This document shows, piece by piece, positions 49,940 to 58,445 of a stretch of 64,000 nucleotides of DNA (the first letter of the stretch is position 1; each line of letters starts with the position of its first letter). This stretch comes from an uncultured Alistipes sp. (lineage in GTDB: Bacteria > Bacteroidota > Bacteroidia > Bacteroidales > Rikenellaceae). The notes beneath the pieces are model-generated. The model was given only the letters and a program-made list of their open reading frames with translations. It was not told the DNA's origin and searched no databases. The DNA is taken from NCBI GenBank assembly GCA_910584485.1, contig CAJUAV010000001.1:1-64000 (forward strand). Reading direction: 5' to 3'. Both the position numbers and the translations under genes were made by a program.

Positions 49940-51391
49940 ATGGCAGCTATTACCTCGCTGGAGCCCCGCCTCGTGTGGGAGCAGTTTGATGCGATTACGC
50001 GCGTCCCCCGTCCCTCGAAGCAGGAGGGGCGAATCATCGACTTTCTGGTCGATTTCGCCGAACGGCACGGCATCGCTTATAAGAAGGATGCGATCGGCAA
50101 CGTCGTGATGCGCAAACCCGCCACGGCGGGGATGGAGGATCGCCCGACGGTGATTCTCCAGAGCCACATGGATATGGTGTGCGAGAAGAATTCGGACGTC
50201 GAGTTCGATTTCGAGCACGACGCGATCCGCACCCGCATCGAAGAGGGCTGGGTCCGTGCCGAGGGGACGACCCTCGGCGCCGACTGCGGCATCGGCATGG
50301 CCGCCGCACTGGCCGTGCTCATCGACGACGGGGTGGTCCACGGTCCGCTGGAGGCGCTCTTCACGGTCGACGAGGAGACGGGCCTCACGGGCGCCTTCGA
50401 ACTGGGCGAGGGAATGCTGACGGGCAAATACCTGCTCAACCTCGATTCGGAGGACGAGGGCGAACTCTTCATCGGCTGCGCGGGCGGCATCGACACGATC
50501 GCCACCTTCCATTATACGATGGAGCCCGCCCCAAAAAACTACCTCTTCTACCGCGTCGACGTCTCCGATCTGCTGGGCGGCCACTCGGGCGACGACATTG
50601 ACAAGGGGCGCGTCAACTCGAACAAGACCGTCGCGCGCCTGCTCTGGGACGGCATGCAGAGTTGCGAGCTGCGGTTGAGCTACTTCTCGGGCGGCAACCT
50701 GCGCAACGCCATTCCGCGCGAAGCCTACGCCATCTTCGGCATTCCCGCCCGCTTCAAGGCCGATTTCGAGAAGCGCTACCGCCTCTTCGCCGCCGACCTG
50801 AAGAACGAGTTCCGCCTGCGCGAGCCCCATTTCAAGATCACGCTCAACGAGATGCCCGAGGTGGATCGCGTCCTCGACCGCAAGACGCAGTTCGGGCTGG
50901 TCTATGCGCTGGTCGGGGTGCCGAACGGCGTGACGGCCATGTCGTTCGCCATGCCCGGGCTGGTCGAGACCTCGACGAACCTCGCCTCGGTGAAGTTCGC
51001 GGAGGGCGATACGATCGTCGTCACCTCGTCGCAACGCTCCTCGGTCGAGAGCGCCAAGACCTATGTGATGCAGATGGTCGAGTCGGTCTTCGCGCTGGCG
51101 GGTGCCGACGTCGCCCACTCGGACGGTTACCCGGGATGGGCGCCCGATCCCGATTCGCGCCTGCTGGAGGTGACCGCCGCCGCCTACCGCGACCTCTTCG
51201 CCACCGAACCCAAGGTGCGGGCGATCCATGCGGGGCTCGAATGCGGGCTGTTCCTCGAAAAATACCCCGATTTGGAGATGGTCTCGTTCGGGCCGACGCT
51301 GCGCGGCGTCCACTCGCCCGACGAACGGCTGGAGATCGCCACGGTGCCCAAGTTCTGGGCGCTGCTGTGCGAAGTGCTCCGCCGCCTCTGA
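49940..51391 (+). CDS. pepD: Aminoacyl-histidine dipeptidase PepD (M20 family)
   Basis: Cytoplasmic zinc dipeptidase of 483 residues. It shows LQSHMDMVCEKN (metal-ligand His/Asp, about 79-90), GADCGIGMAAALAVL (Asp, about 117), LFTVDEETGLTGAFEL (Glu/Asp, about 144-159), the dimer-domain GGHSGDDIDKGRVNSNK and the C-terminal IHAGLECGLF. These are the usual M20/carnosinase motifs. The start MAAITSLEPRLVW fits the family. Followed by a barrel gene 14 bases downstream, an odd neighbour for a cytoplasmic peptidase. Confidence 0.95.
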   Translation: MAAITSLEPRLVWEQFDAITRVPRPSKQEGRIIDFLVDFAERHGIAYKKDAIGNVVMRKPATAGMEDRPTVILQSHMDMVCEKNSDVEFDFEHDAIRTRIEEGWVRAEGTTLGADCGIGMAAALAVLIDDGVVHGPLEALFTVDEETGLTGAFELGEGMLTGKYLLNLDSEDEGELFIGCAGGIDTIATFHYTMEPAPKNYLFYRVDVSDLLGGHSGDDIDKGRVNSNKTVARLLWDGMQSCELRLSYFSGGNLRNAIPREAYAIFGIPARFKADFEKRYRLFAADLKNEFRLREPHFKITLNEMPEVDRVLDRKTQFGLVYALVGVPNGVTAMSFAMPGLVETSTNLASVKFAEGDTIVVTSSQRSSVESAKTYVMQMVESVFALAGADVAHSDGYPGWAPDPDSRLLEVTAAAYRDLFATEPKVRAIHAGLECGLFLEKYPDLEMVSFGPTLRGVHSPDERLEIATVPKFWALLCEVLRRL

Positions 51392-51405
51392 CCGCTGCGC
51401 CGCCT

Positions 51406-53820
51406 ATGGCACGTCGTCTGCTTGCTTCGCTGCTCGTGCTGCTGCCGTGGCTGACGGCGGCGCAGACCTCTGACGATGCCTTCTATTACCCCTATGCCGA
51501 GCCGGAATCGCGTTTCGAAGAACCGATCTCCGACTCGGTGCTTTTTTATGGCTCGCCGCACCTCTCCGAAGACCGCTACGGGACCGAGACCCGTTTTCGC
51601 CTGCCGCGCGTGACGATCCGCCGCGGCGCCGAGGGGTTCGATCGGGAGCGGGCGACCCTCTGCGGCATCGACGTGCCCTACGGCTGTTTCGGCATCCTGC
51701 GCCTCGCAGGCGCCGACGAGCGGATCGCCCGACCGCTCGCGACGACGGCCGACGCGACGGGCTCGACGGGGCCGCTGCGCCGTTTCCGCTTTACGGAGGA
51801 GGCCCCGCTGCGCCCCTTTCGGCTCGCGCTCCGCACGGCGACCGAGGGGTACCGCCTCGGCGTGCAGGCCTCGGCCGAGCGCGCCTTTCGGGGCGGACTG
51901 CATGGGGCGTTCGCGCTGGAGGGGCGCACGGGACGCGATGCCCGCATCGAAGGGGTCTTTACGCATGCGCTGACGGCTGCGGCGCGGCTGTCGTACCGTC
52001 GTTCGTCGGGGCTCGATGCGACGCTCTTCGTCGCCCTGCCGCTCTCGATGCGCGGGCTGCGCTCCGCCTCGACCGAAGAGGCCTTCCGACTGACCGACGA
52101 CCGTTATTACAACCCTTCGTGGGGCTTTCAGGCGGGCAAGGTCCGCAACGCGCGCGTGCGGCGCGAGGTGCTGCCCTATGCCGTGACGGCGCTTCGCCTG
52201 CCGCTCGGCGGCACGACGCTCGCCCTCTCCGCGGGAATCGAGGCGGGGGTGCGGCGCACGAGCGCCCTCGACTGGTACGACGCCCGCACGCCGCTGCCCG
52301 ACAACTACCGCAACCTGCCCTCCTGGAGCGGCGATGCGGAGACGGACGAGGCGTGGCGCGCGGCCGATCCCCGTTATACGCAGATCGACTGGGACCGCCT
52401 CATCGCCCGCAACCGTGCCTGCGACGGCACGGCCCGCTACGCCCTCGAAGACCGCGTCGAACGGCGGACCGACCTTACGCTGCGGGCCGCCTTCGAGAGC
52501 CCGCTCGGGGCGGTGACGCTCGACTACGGCGTGCGCGCCTCGTACGACCGCAGCCGCTTCTACAAGGAGATGCGCGACCTGCTCGGCGCCTCTTATCTGA
52601 TCGATGTCGACCGCTGGCTGATTGACGACGATACCTATTCGAACCGATTGGAAAACGACCTGCGCCACCCTTCGCGCACGATCCGCGAGGGGGATCGCTT
52701 CGGCTACGACTACGCCTTCGAACGGCAGCGGGCGTCGCTGTGGCTGCGTGCCGTGCGGCGGGGCGACCGCTGGCACGCCGAAGCGGCCTTCGAGACGGGG
52801 GCGGAGCGGCTGTATCGTCGGGGCTATTACGAAAAGGAGCTCTTCCCCGCGGCGGGCTCCTACGGCCGCTCGCGCCGCATCGAGTTCGCGCCGTGGTGTG
52901 CGAAGGCGACGGCGGGCTACGCCCTTTCGCCGCGCAGTACCCTGGCGGCGACCGTGGCCGCGGGGTGCGAGTCGCAGCGTCCCGAACACCTCTTCATCCA
53001 GCCGCTGTACTGCAACCGCACGGTCGAGGAGCCCGCGGCCGCCCGCTTCGCTGCGGCGCGGCTCTCGTTCCGCCGAACGGGCGAACGCCTCGACTGGGAG
53101 GCCGCGGCCTACGCGACGCGGCATGCCGACGGCCTGCGCACGCAGCGCTACTACGACGACACGGCGGGCGCCTACGCCGATCTGACCCTCGCGGGGATCG
53201 AGACGACCGTGTACGGCGTCGAGACGTGGGCCGAATGGCGTCCCGCCTACCGCTGGACGGTGACCGCCACGGCCGCGTGGTGCCGCAGCCGCTATACGGC
53301 CGATCCGCAGGTGACGGTCCTCGCCGATGCGGATCACGCCGCGATCGATCTGCGGTCGGCGAGCCACCTGCACGGCTGCCGACAGGGCGGGGTGCCGCAG
53401 CTGAACGCCTCGCTCGCCGTGCGCTACTACGGACCGCGCGGGTGGAGCTTCCGCCTCTCGTCGGGGCTGGCGGCCGACCGGTACGTCGACCTGGCGCCCC
53501 TGCGCCGCACCGATCGCGTGGCGCGGCAAAACGGTACGACCCCCGAGGCCTTCGCCGCCTTCGTGCGGCAGGAGCGGCTGCCCGACGCCTTCACGCTTGA
53601 TGCGTCGCTCTTCAAGTCGATCCGCTTTGAACGCTCGGAGCTGTGGGTGATGCTTTCGGTCCGCAACCTGACGGGCGACGAGGCCCCCGCCTACGGCTAC
53701 GAATCGCTGCGCACGCAACGAGCGGGCCGCGGCGAGACAGCGTTGCGGATGCCGCAGGCGAACCGCTACCTCTATGCCGCACCCCGTTCGTGGATGCTCT
53801 CCGTCGGCTGGCGCTTCTGA
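51406..53820 (+). CDS. Outer-membrane TonB-receptor-like beta-barrel
   Basis: Exported protein of 804 residues; MARRLLASLLVLLPWLTAAQ is a signal peptide. There is a short plug-like piece only (about 65-115, RLPRVTIRRGAEGF and ATLCGIDVPYGCFGILRLAG), no N-terminal regulatory-like domain and no TonB box that I recognise. The rest is an alternating barrel with repeated Y/R/W and D-rich loops, ending YAAPRSWMLSVGWRF with an aromatic C-terminus. Family call is by general pattern; cargo is unknown. It follows pepD by 14 bases and is convergent to the araC gene with only 3 bases between. Confidence 0.8.
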   Translation: MARRLLASLLVLLPWLTAAQTSDDAFYYPYAEPESRFEEPISDSVLFYGSPHLSEDRYGTETRFRLPRVTIRRGAEGFDRERATLCGIDVPYGCFGILRLAGADERIARPLATTADATGSTGPLRRFRFTEEAPLRPFRLALRTATEGYRLGVQASAERAFRGGLHGAFALEGRTGRDARIEGVFTHALTAAARLSYRRSSGLDATLFVALPLSMRGLRSASTEEAFRLTDDRYYNPSWGFQAGKVRNARVRREVLPYAVTALRLPLGGTTLALSAGIEAGVRRTSALDWYDARTPLPDNYRNLPSWSGDAETDEAWRAADPRYTQIDWDRLIARNRACDGTARYALEDRVERRTDLTLRAAFESPLGAVTLDYGVRASYDRSRFYKEMRDLLGASYLIDVDRWLIDDDTYSNRLENDLRHPSRTIREGDRFGYDYAFERQRASLWLRAVRRGDRWHAEAAFETGAERLYRRGYYEKELFPAAGSYGRSRRIEFAPWCAKATAGYALSPRSTLAATVAAGCESQRPEHLFIQPLYCNRTVEEPAAARFAAARLSFRRTGERLDWEAAAYATRHADGLRTQRYYDDTAGAYADLTLAGIETTVYGVETWAEWRPAYRWTVTATAAWCRSRYTADPQVTVLADADHAAIDLRSASHLHGCRQGGVPQLNASLAVRYYGPRGWSFRLSSGLAADRYVDLAPLRRTDRVARQNGTTPEAFAAFVRQERLPDAFTLDASLFKSIRFERSELWVMLSVRNLTGDEAPAYGYESLRTQRAGRGETALRMPQANRYLYAAPRSWMLSVGWRF

Positions 53821-53823
53821 CCC

Positions 53824-54693
53824 TTACGGCTGCTCCGCGTGCCGCTTGCGGTAGCGGGCGGGCGAAAGCCCCGTCGCGGCCCGAAAGACGCGGACGAAGT
53901 GGGGCAGGTCGTTGAATCCCGCCGCGTAACAGATCTCCGAAACCGTTTTTTGCGTATGTTCCAGCAGCTTGCACGCCGTGTGCAGCCGATAGCGCGTCAC
54001 GTACTGCGAGAAGGTGATCCCCTGGCGGCGTTTGAACCAGGAGCAGAAGGCCGACCGGTTCATGCAGACCTCCGCGGCGATTTCGTCGAGCGGAATCGGC
54101 TGCGTGTAGTGCTGCATGACGTAGACGCAGACGCGCTGCATGCGCTGTACGTCGCGCTCGATGCGCACGGGATTTCCGACGGGGGTACGGTCCGACGTGG
54201 CGAAGAGGAGGGGCAGCAGCCGCAGCATGCCGCACAGCCGCTCCGTCTCGTCGGCCGTGCGCATCCGCTCCAGCGTTTCGCGCACGCGGCGGGCTATGCC
54301 CGGCCCGAAGCGAAGGGCCGTTGTCGGAAAGGGGTGTGCGGCCAGGCGGTTCCGCAACTCGGGAAAGTGGGTCGTGCACCGCTCGACGAAGGCGTGTTCG
54401 AAGGCTGTCATGAGGTAGCGGATGCGCCCCCGATCGTCCGCCGATGCGGGCGCGAACTCCCAGCGGTGCGGCATCGAGGGCGGGATGAGCACCGTGTCGC
54501 CCTCGGCGAAGGGGAGCAGCGTATCGCCCGCCAGCCGATGGCCGCGGCCGCGGACCACCGTCAGCAGCTCCCAGGCGTCGTGCCGATGCAGATCGGCTTC
54601 GACGGAGGGCGGGACCCGGACGTCGATGAAGAAAAAGGAGTGGTTTGCCGGATCGGGCAGGCGGTAGGGGGTGATCGTAGCGTCGTATTCCAT
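53824..54693 (-). CDS. AraC-family transcriptional regulator (cupin + HTH)
   Basis: Regulator of 289 residues. The N-terminal half is a cupin-like ligand domain (ADLHRHDAWELLTVVRGRGHRLAGDTLLPFAEGDTVLIPP, with HRHDAWE). The C-terminal third has two HTH motifs: IPLDEIAAEVCMNRSAFCSWFKRRQGITFSQYVTRYRL and VSEICYAAGFNDLPHFVRVFRAATGLSPARYRKRH. The start at 54693 is only 8 bases from the TACATTTG box, so the transcript may be leaderless. Divergent from the nitroreductase gene, with direct repeats between; it probably controls itself and that gene. Inducer unknown. Confidence 0.93.
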   Translation of the reverse strand: MEYDATITPYRLPDPANHSFFFIDVRVPPSVEADLHRHDAWELLTVVRGRGHRLAGDTLLPFAEGDTVLIPPSMPHRWEFAPASADDRGRIRYLMTAFEHAFVERCTTHFPELRNRLAAHPFPTTALRFGPGIARRVRETLERMRTADETERLCGMLRLLPLLFATSDRTPVGNPVRIERDVQRMQRVCVYVMQHYTQPIPLDEIAAEVCMNRSAFCSWFKRRQGITFSQYVTRYRLHTACKLLEHTQKTVSEICYAAGFNDLPHFVRVFRAATGLSPARYRKRHAEQP

Positions 54694-54699
54694 GGGTTT

Positions 54700-54753
54700 G
54701 CAAATGTACGACAATAAATCGATACGATTGCGCAAATGCGCGACAATAAATCG
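54700..54753. promoter_or_regulatory. Direct-repeat operator between araC-type regulator and nitroreductase
   Basis: Two 22-base direct repeats, GCAAATG-nn-CGACAATAAATCG, at 54700-54721 and 54732-54753, 32 bases apart start to start (about three helical turns). The first overlaps the leftward -7 box and the second ends 3 bases before the rightward one. Probable AraC-regulator sites. Confidence 0.65.
54701..54708 (-). promoter_or_regulatory. -7 promoter box TACATTTG for the AraC-type gene
   Basis: Exact TAnnTTTG match, 8 bases before the ATG, inside the first direct repeat. Confidence 0.55.
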
Positions 54754-54756
54754 CTC

Positions 54757-54764
54757 TACCTTTG
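54757..54764 (+). promoter_or_regulatory. -7 promoter box TACCTTTG for the nitroreductase gene
   Basis: Exact TAnnTTTG match, 13 bases before the ATG, just after the second direct repeat. Confidence 0.6.
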
Positions 54765-54776
54765 CCGTCGCAAACC

Positions 54777-55427
54777 ATGAAATCCGTTTTTCAGATGATC
54801 GATTTTTACGAAGTACTGGAGATGCGTCGCACGATCCGCGATTTCTCCGACCGTCCCGTGGACGACGAGGTGCTGACCCGCGTGCTGGGAGCCGCCTTCA
54901 AGGCGCCGACGAACGACCATTTGCGTCAGTTCGAGTTCGTCGTGGTGCGCGACCGCGAGCGCATCGCCCGACTGGTCGCCTCCGTGGCGGCCAACACGCA
55001 GCGCATCCAGCAGACGGGGTTGGCGGCGGCCGCCGAGACGATGGACGGCGACGAGCACGCCATGTTCGTCGATGCGCTGCCCAAGCAGCAGCGGATGCTC
55101 GTCGAGAGCGGCTGCCTCGTGCTGCCCTTCTTCCGCCAGAAGGATTGCCCGCTGTGCCGTCCCGTCGACCAAAGTTCGCTCAACTATTTCGCCTCGGCGT
55201 GGGCGGCGCTCGAAAACCTCCTGCTGGCTGCGACGGCCGAGGGGCTGGCATGTGCCTTCCGCGTCCCGATCGGCGACGAGTCCGACCGCGTGAAACGGCT
55301 CGTCGGCGCCCCCGACGGGTACGAGCTGACCTGTTTTCTGGCGATCGGCCATGCCGCCCCCGATGCGCACCGCTGTCGGCAGAAGGAGATCCGCATCGAG
55401 GATCGGATCCACCGCGACCGCTTCTGA
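54777..55427 (+). CDS. Nitroreductase-family flavoprotein
   Basis: FMN-dependent oxidoreductase of 216 residues. The N-terminal RRTIRDFSDRPVDDEVLTRVLGAAFKAPTN is the canonical nitroreductase start with the FMN-phosphate Arg residues. The central segment DQSSLNYFASAWAALENLLLAATAEGLACAFRVP is the conserved helix of the family. A CPLCRPVD insert near residue 120 is less common and may bind a metal. Substrate (quinone, nitro compound or flavin-linked) is unknown. It is divergently controlled with the AraC-type gene. The start at 54777 leaves a short leader. Confidence 0.88.
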   Translation: MKSVFQMIDFYEVLEMRRTIRDFSDRPVDDEVLTRVLGAAFKAPTNDHLRQFEFVVVRDRERIARLVASVAANTQRIQQTGLAAAAETMDGDEHAMFVDALPKQQRMLVESGCLVLPFFRQKDCPLCRPVDQSSLNYFASAWAALENLLLAATAEGLACAFRVPIGDESDRVKRLVGAPDGYELTCFLAIGHAAPDAHRCRQKEIRIEDRIHRDRF

Positions 55428-55458
55428 CCGCAAGGCGCGGAATCCCGAATTTTTTCGC

Positions 55459-55466
55459 TACCTTTG
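55459..55466 (+). promoter_or_regulatory. -7 promoter box TACCTTTG for obg
   Basis: Exact TAnnTTTG match, 25 bases upstream of the ATG at 55491. Confidence 0.65.
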
Positions 55467-55490
55467 CCGTCGAATCGAAAACGATTGTTT

Positions 55491-56507
55491 ATGGCAGGTT
55501 CGAATTTCGTAGATTACGTGAAGATATTCGCCCGTTCGGGCCACGGCGGCGCGGGCTCGGCTCATTTCCGCCGCGAAAAGTTCGTCGCCTTCGGCGGACC
55601 CGACGGCGGCGACGGCGGGCGCGGCGGCAGCATCGTCCTGCGCGGCGACCGACAGTACTGGACGCTCATCCACCTCAAATACCAGCGCCACCAGTTCGCC
55701 GAGGACGGCGAGTGCGGCTCGGGCGCCCGTTCGTCGGGCCGCAATGCGCAGGACATCGTCATTCCCGTGCCGCTCGGCACCGTGGCGCGCCGCGTGGTCG
55801 AGACCGAGGAGGGCGAAACGGAGCTGGTCCCCGTGGGCGAGGTGACCGAGGACGGCGAGGAGCTCGTGCTGTTGCAGGGCGGCCGCGGCGGCCTGGGCAA
55901 CTGGCATTTCAAGAGCGCCACGAACCAGACCCCGCGGTATGCGCAGCCCGGCGAGGAGGGCGACGAGGGGGCTTTCATTCTCGAACTGAAGGTGTTGGCC
56001 GACGTAGGACTGGTGGGCTTCCCGAATGCGGGCAAGTCGACGCTGCTGTCGGTCGTCTCGGCGGCCAAGCCCAAGATCGCCGACTACGCCTTCACGACGC
56101 TCGAACCCAACCTGGGCATCGTCGAGGTGCGCGACGGCCGCTCGTTCGTCATGGCCGATATCCCGGGCATCATCGAGGGGGCCCACGAGGGGCGCGGCCT
56201 CGGGACCCGTTTCCTGCGCCACATCGAACGCAACTCGGTGCTGCTCTTCATGATCCCCGCCGATACGGAGGATGTGCGGCGCGACTACGAGGTGCTGCTC
56301 GGCGAGCTGACGCAGTACAACCCCGAGCTGCTCGACAAGCAGCGGCTGCTGGCCGTCACGAAATGCGACATGCTCGACGAAGGGTTGATGGAGGAGCTGC
56401 GGCGGCAGCTTCCCGAAGGAGTGCCGTCGGTGATGATTTCGTCCGTGGCGGGGCTGAACATCGCCCGCCTGAAGGATATGCTCTGGGAGGCGTTGCAGGC
56501 GGAGTGA
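55491..56507 (+). CDS. obg: GTPase Obg/CgtA
   Basis: Ribosome-assembly GTPase of 338 residues acting at the 50S subunit. The N-terminal Obg glycine-rich fold is clear (GSGHGGAGSAHFRREKFVAFGGPDGGDGGRGG and RGGLGNWHFKSATNQTPRYAQPGE split by strands). The G domain follows with GFPNAGKSTLLS, DIPGIIEGA, NKxD-like TKCD and a short C-terminus; no separate C-terminal OCT domain. Promoter box 25 bases upstream. A hairpin follows the stop and lies between this gene and the convergent znuC. Confidence 0.96.
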   Translation: MAGSNFVDYVKIFARSGHGGAGSAHFRREKFVAFGGPDGGDGGRGGSIVLRGDRQYWTLIHLKYQRHQFAEDGECGSGARSSGRNAQDIVIPVPLGTVARRVVETEEGETELVPVGEVTEDGEELVLLQGGRGGLGNWHFKSATNQTPRYAQPGEEGDEGAFILELKVLADVGLVGFPNAGKSTLLSVVSAAKPKIADYAFTTLEPNLGIVEVRDGRSFVMADIPGIIEGAHEGRGLGTRFLRHIERNSVLLFMIPADTEDVRRDYEVLLGELTQYNPELLDKQRLLAVTKCDMLDEGLMEELRRQLPEGVPSVMISSVAGLNIARLKDMLWEALQAE

Positions 56508-56527
56508 TTCGCTGTCGCAACGAATAC

Positions 56528-56567
56528 CCGAAAGGGCGGTGCCGCGGTTGCGGTGCCGCCCTTTCGG
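56528..56567. terminator. Bidirectional hairpin between obg and the zinc ABC ATPase
   Basis: Twelve-base perfect arms CCGAAAGGGCGG / CCGCCCTTTCGG with a 16-base loop that can pair further. Tails are weakly T-rich. Confidence 0.65.
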
Positions 56568-56656
56568 CGTTTGTCGCATCGGCCGATCCGCAGGCGGTCG
56601 GCGGAGCGGCTGCGGGCTTCGCCCCGAAAGCGCGACGGACGCGCGACGGGCGGGCG

Positions 56657-57451
56657 CTATCGGGCGGTCGGATGTTCGTCGTGCGCTTCGGGACAGCAGC
56701 CGTCGCCCGGGTGGTGCGCCAGCACGGTGTGCGGCACGGGGCCGTGCGAGAGGAGCTGGATCGGGCAGTTGTAGTTTTGCAGCTGCTCGGCGGTGATGCG
56801 GTTCGAGCGGTGGCGGTGGACGGTGCGGTTGACGCAGACGATTTCGCGCACGATGCTCGTGATCGTGCCGATGTCGTGCGACACCACGACGATCGCCATG
56901 CGGCGGTTCAGCGCCTGCAGGGTGCGGTAGAGTTCGTGTTCGAAGCGGTTGTCGACGAAATTGGTCGGCTCGTCGAGGATCAGCAGCTTCGGGTCGGAGA
57001 CGATCGCACGGCAGAGCAGCGCCCGCTGCATCTGGCCGCCCGAGACGGCGCCGATCGGGCGGCGGGCCAGCTCGCCGATGCCCGTTTCGTCGAGCAGGCT
57101 GCGCACCTTCGCCCGATCTTCGCGCGTGTAGCGGCTGCGGAAGCCGCGTCGTCCCTGCAATCCCGAGAGGACGACCTCTTCGACCGAAATCGGAAATTCG
57201 CGGTCGAACGCGGTGAGCTGCGGCATGTAGCCGATCAGGCGTTCGCTGCCGTCGTACAGCTCGGGGGCGTAGCGGATCGTGCCCCGATAGGGCACTGTCC
57301 CCAGTATCGCCCGCACGAGGGTGGTTTTTCCGCCTCCGTTGGGGCCGATCACCCCCAGAAAATCGGTCGAGTCGATCTCCAGATCGACGTGTTGCAGCGC
57401 TTCGCAACCGTCGTAGGCGACGCTGACGTCGCAGAGCGAGACGAGCTTCAT
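56657..57451 (-). CDS. Zinc-type ABC transporter ATPase (ZnuC-like) with Cys/His tail
   Basis: Cytoplasmic ATPase of a metal ABC importer, 264 residues. It has Walker A VIGPNGGGKTTLVRAI, Q-loop MPQL, signature AVSGGQMQRALLCRA, Walker B LLILDEPTNFVDN and switch His VVSHDI. The last 30 residues are rich in His and Cys (HGPVPHTVLAHHPGDGCCPEAHDEHPTAR), likely to bind metal, which supports a zinc or manganese role. It overlaps the ZnuA gene by 4 bases (ATGA), so translation is coupled. No permease gene is next to it in the window. Confidence 0.88.
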   Translation of the reverse strand: MKLVSLCDVSVAYDGCEALQHVDLEIDSTDFLGVIGPNGGGKTTLVRAILGTVPYRGTIRYAPELYDGSERLIGYMPQLTAFDREFPISVEEVVLSGLQGRRGFRSRYTREDRAKVRSLLDETGIGELARRPIGAVSGGQMQRALLCRAIVSDPKLLILDEPTNFVDNRFEHELYRTLQALNRRMAIVVVSHDIGTITSIVREIVCVNRTVHRHRSNRITAEQLQNYNCPIQLLSHGPVPHTVLAHHPGDGCCPEAHDEHPTAR

Positions 57452-58344
57452 GGCTTCGTGATAAGTGCGGTGATCCGATCGATGTTCCCGATCGCATCTT
57501 CGGCCAGCGGGTCGAAGGCGACGGCCTCGGCCCCGATGTCGGCGGCGATCGCTTCGACGCTCGAGCGGGGGAACTGGACCTGGTAGAGGATGCGGTCGAC
57601 CGCTTCGGCGCGGGCGCGGCGGATCAGCTGCGCCAGGTGGCGCGCCGAGGGCTCCTTGCCCTCCTGCTCGACGGCGATCTGCTCCAATCCGTAGTCGCGC
57701 GCATAGTAGGAGAGGGCGGGATGGTAGACGAATACGGTGCGGATGCCGCTGCGGGCGATCCGTTCGGCCGTGCGGGCATCGAGTTCGGCCAGCGCCTGCT
57801 GCAATCGTTCGTGATTGCGCGTGTAACGCACCGAGTCGGGGTGGTCGGCGTGGATCGCGGCGTAGATCGCCGCCGCCATGCCCCGCAGGGCGCGGGGCGA
57901 GCTCCACAGGTGCGGATCGACGCCGTGAGGGTGAGCTTCGCGGGTATGCGCATCGTGCGCGTGACCGTCGTGCGGGTTGCCGTGCCCGTGCGAGCAGCTG
58001 CCCGTCAGCAGTTCGACGCCGCTCGCGGCGCCCAGGTCGACCACTTTCGCGGGGTCTGCGATCCTGGCGACGAGGTTGCGCTCGAAATCGATCAACCCGA
58101 TCTGAAAGAGGCGGCGGGCCCGATTGACGGCGACGTACTGGCGCGGCGTCGGCTCGAATGTCTCGGGCGAAGCCCCCGCGGGCACGAGCACCTCGATGGG
58201 ATAGTCGTCGCCGACGATCGCTTCGACGAGGCTTTTAAGCGGCGGAATCGAGACGTAGATCGTCTCCGTGTCGGCCGCGGGACGGGATGTGCAGGCGGCG
58301 AGCGAAAGAGCTCCGAAGAGCAGCCAAATAGGGATTCGTTTCAT
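57448..58344 (-). CDS. Zinc-type ABC transporter solute-binding lipoprotein (ZnuA-like)
   Basis: Lipoprotein of 298 residues; MKRIPIWLLFGALSLAACTS has a lipobox Cys. It follows the cluster A-I fold: EVLVPAGASPETFEPTPRQYVAV at the N-terminus, a His-rich loop near 120-145 (HGHGNPHDGHAHDAH, then PHGVDPHLWSSP), FVYHPALSYYARDYGLEQIAVE, and the C-terminal EAVAFDPLAEDA with the acidic ligand. The first ligand His of ZnuA is a Thr in GASPETFEP here, whereas HPHGVDPHLW and the YHPAL His are intact. Probably zinc import. Overlaps znuC by 4 bases. A permease gene is not seen. Confidence 0.88.
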   Translation of the reverse strand: MKRIPIWLLFGALSLAACTSRPAADTETIYVSIPPLKSLVEAIVGDDYPIEVLVPAGASPETFEPTPRQYVAVNRARRLFQIGLIDFERNLVARIADPAKVVDLGAASGVELLTGSCSHGHGNPHDGHAHDAHTREAHPHGVDPHLWSSPRALRGMAAAIYAAIHADHPDSVRYTRNHERLQQALAELDARTAERIARSGIRTVFVYHPALSYYARDYGLEQIAVEQEGKEPSARHLAQLIRRARAEAVDRILYQVQFPRSSVEAIAADIGAEAVAFDPLAEDAIGNIDRITALITKP

Positions 58345-58445
58345 AATTCGTATCGCTTCGTGGGGCAGACCGCAGGCGTCGACCGGCGGCCGATGCAGCC
58401 CTGCGCGCGGACTGCCGTTCTTCGGGCGCGCCCGAAGAACGAACA

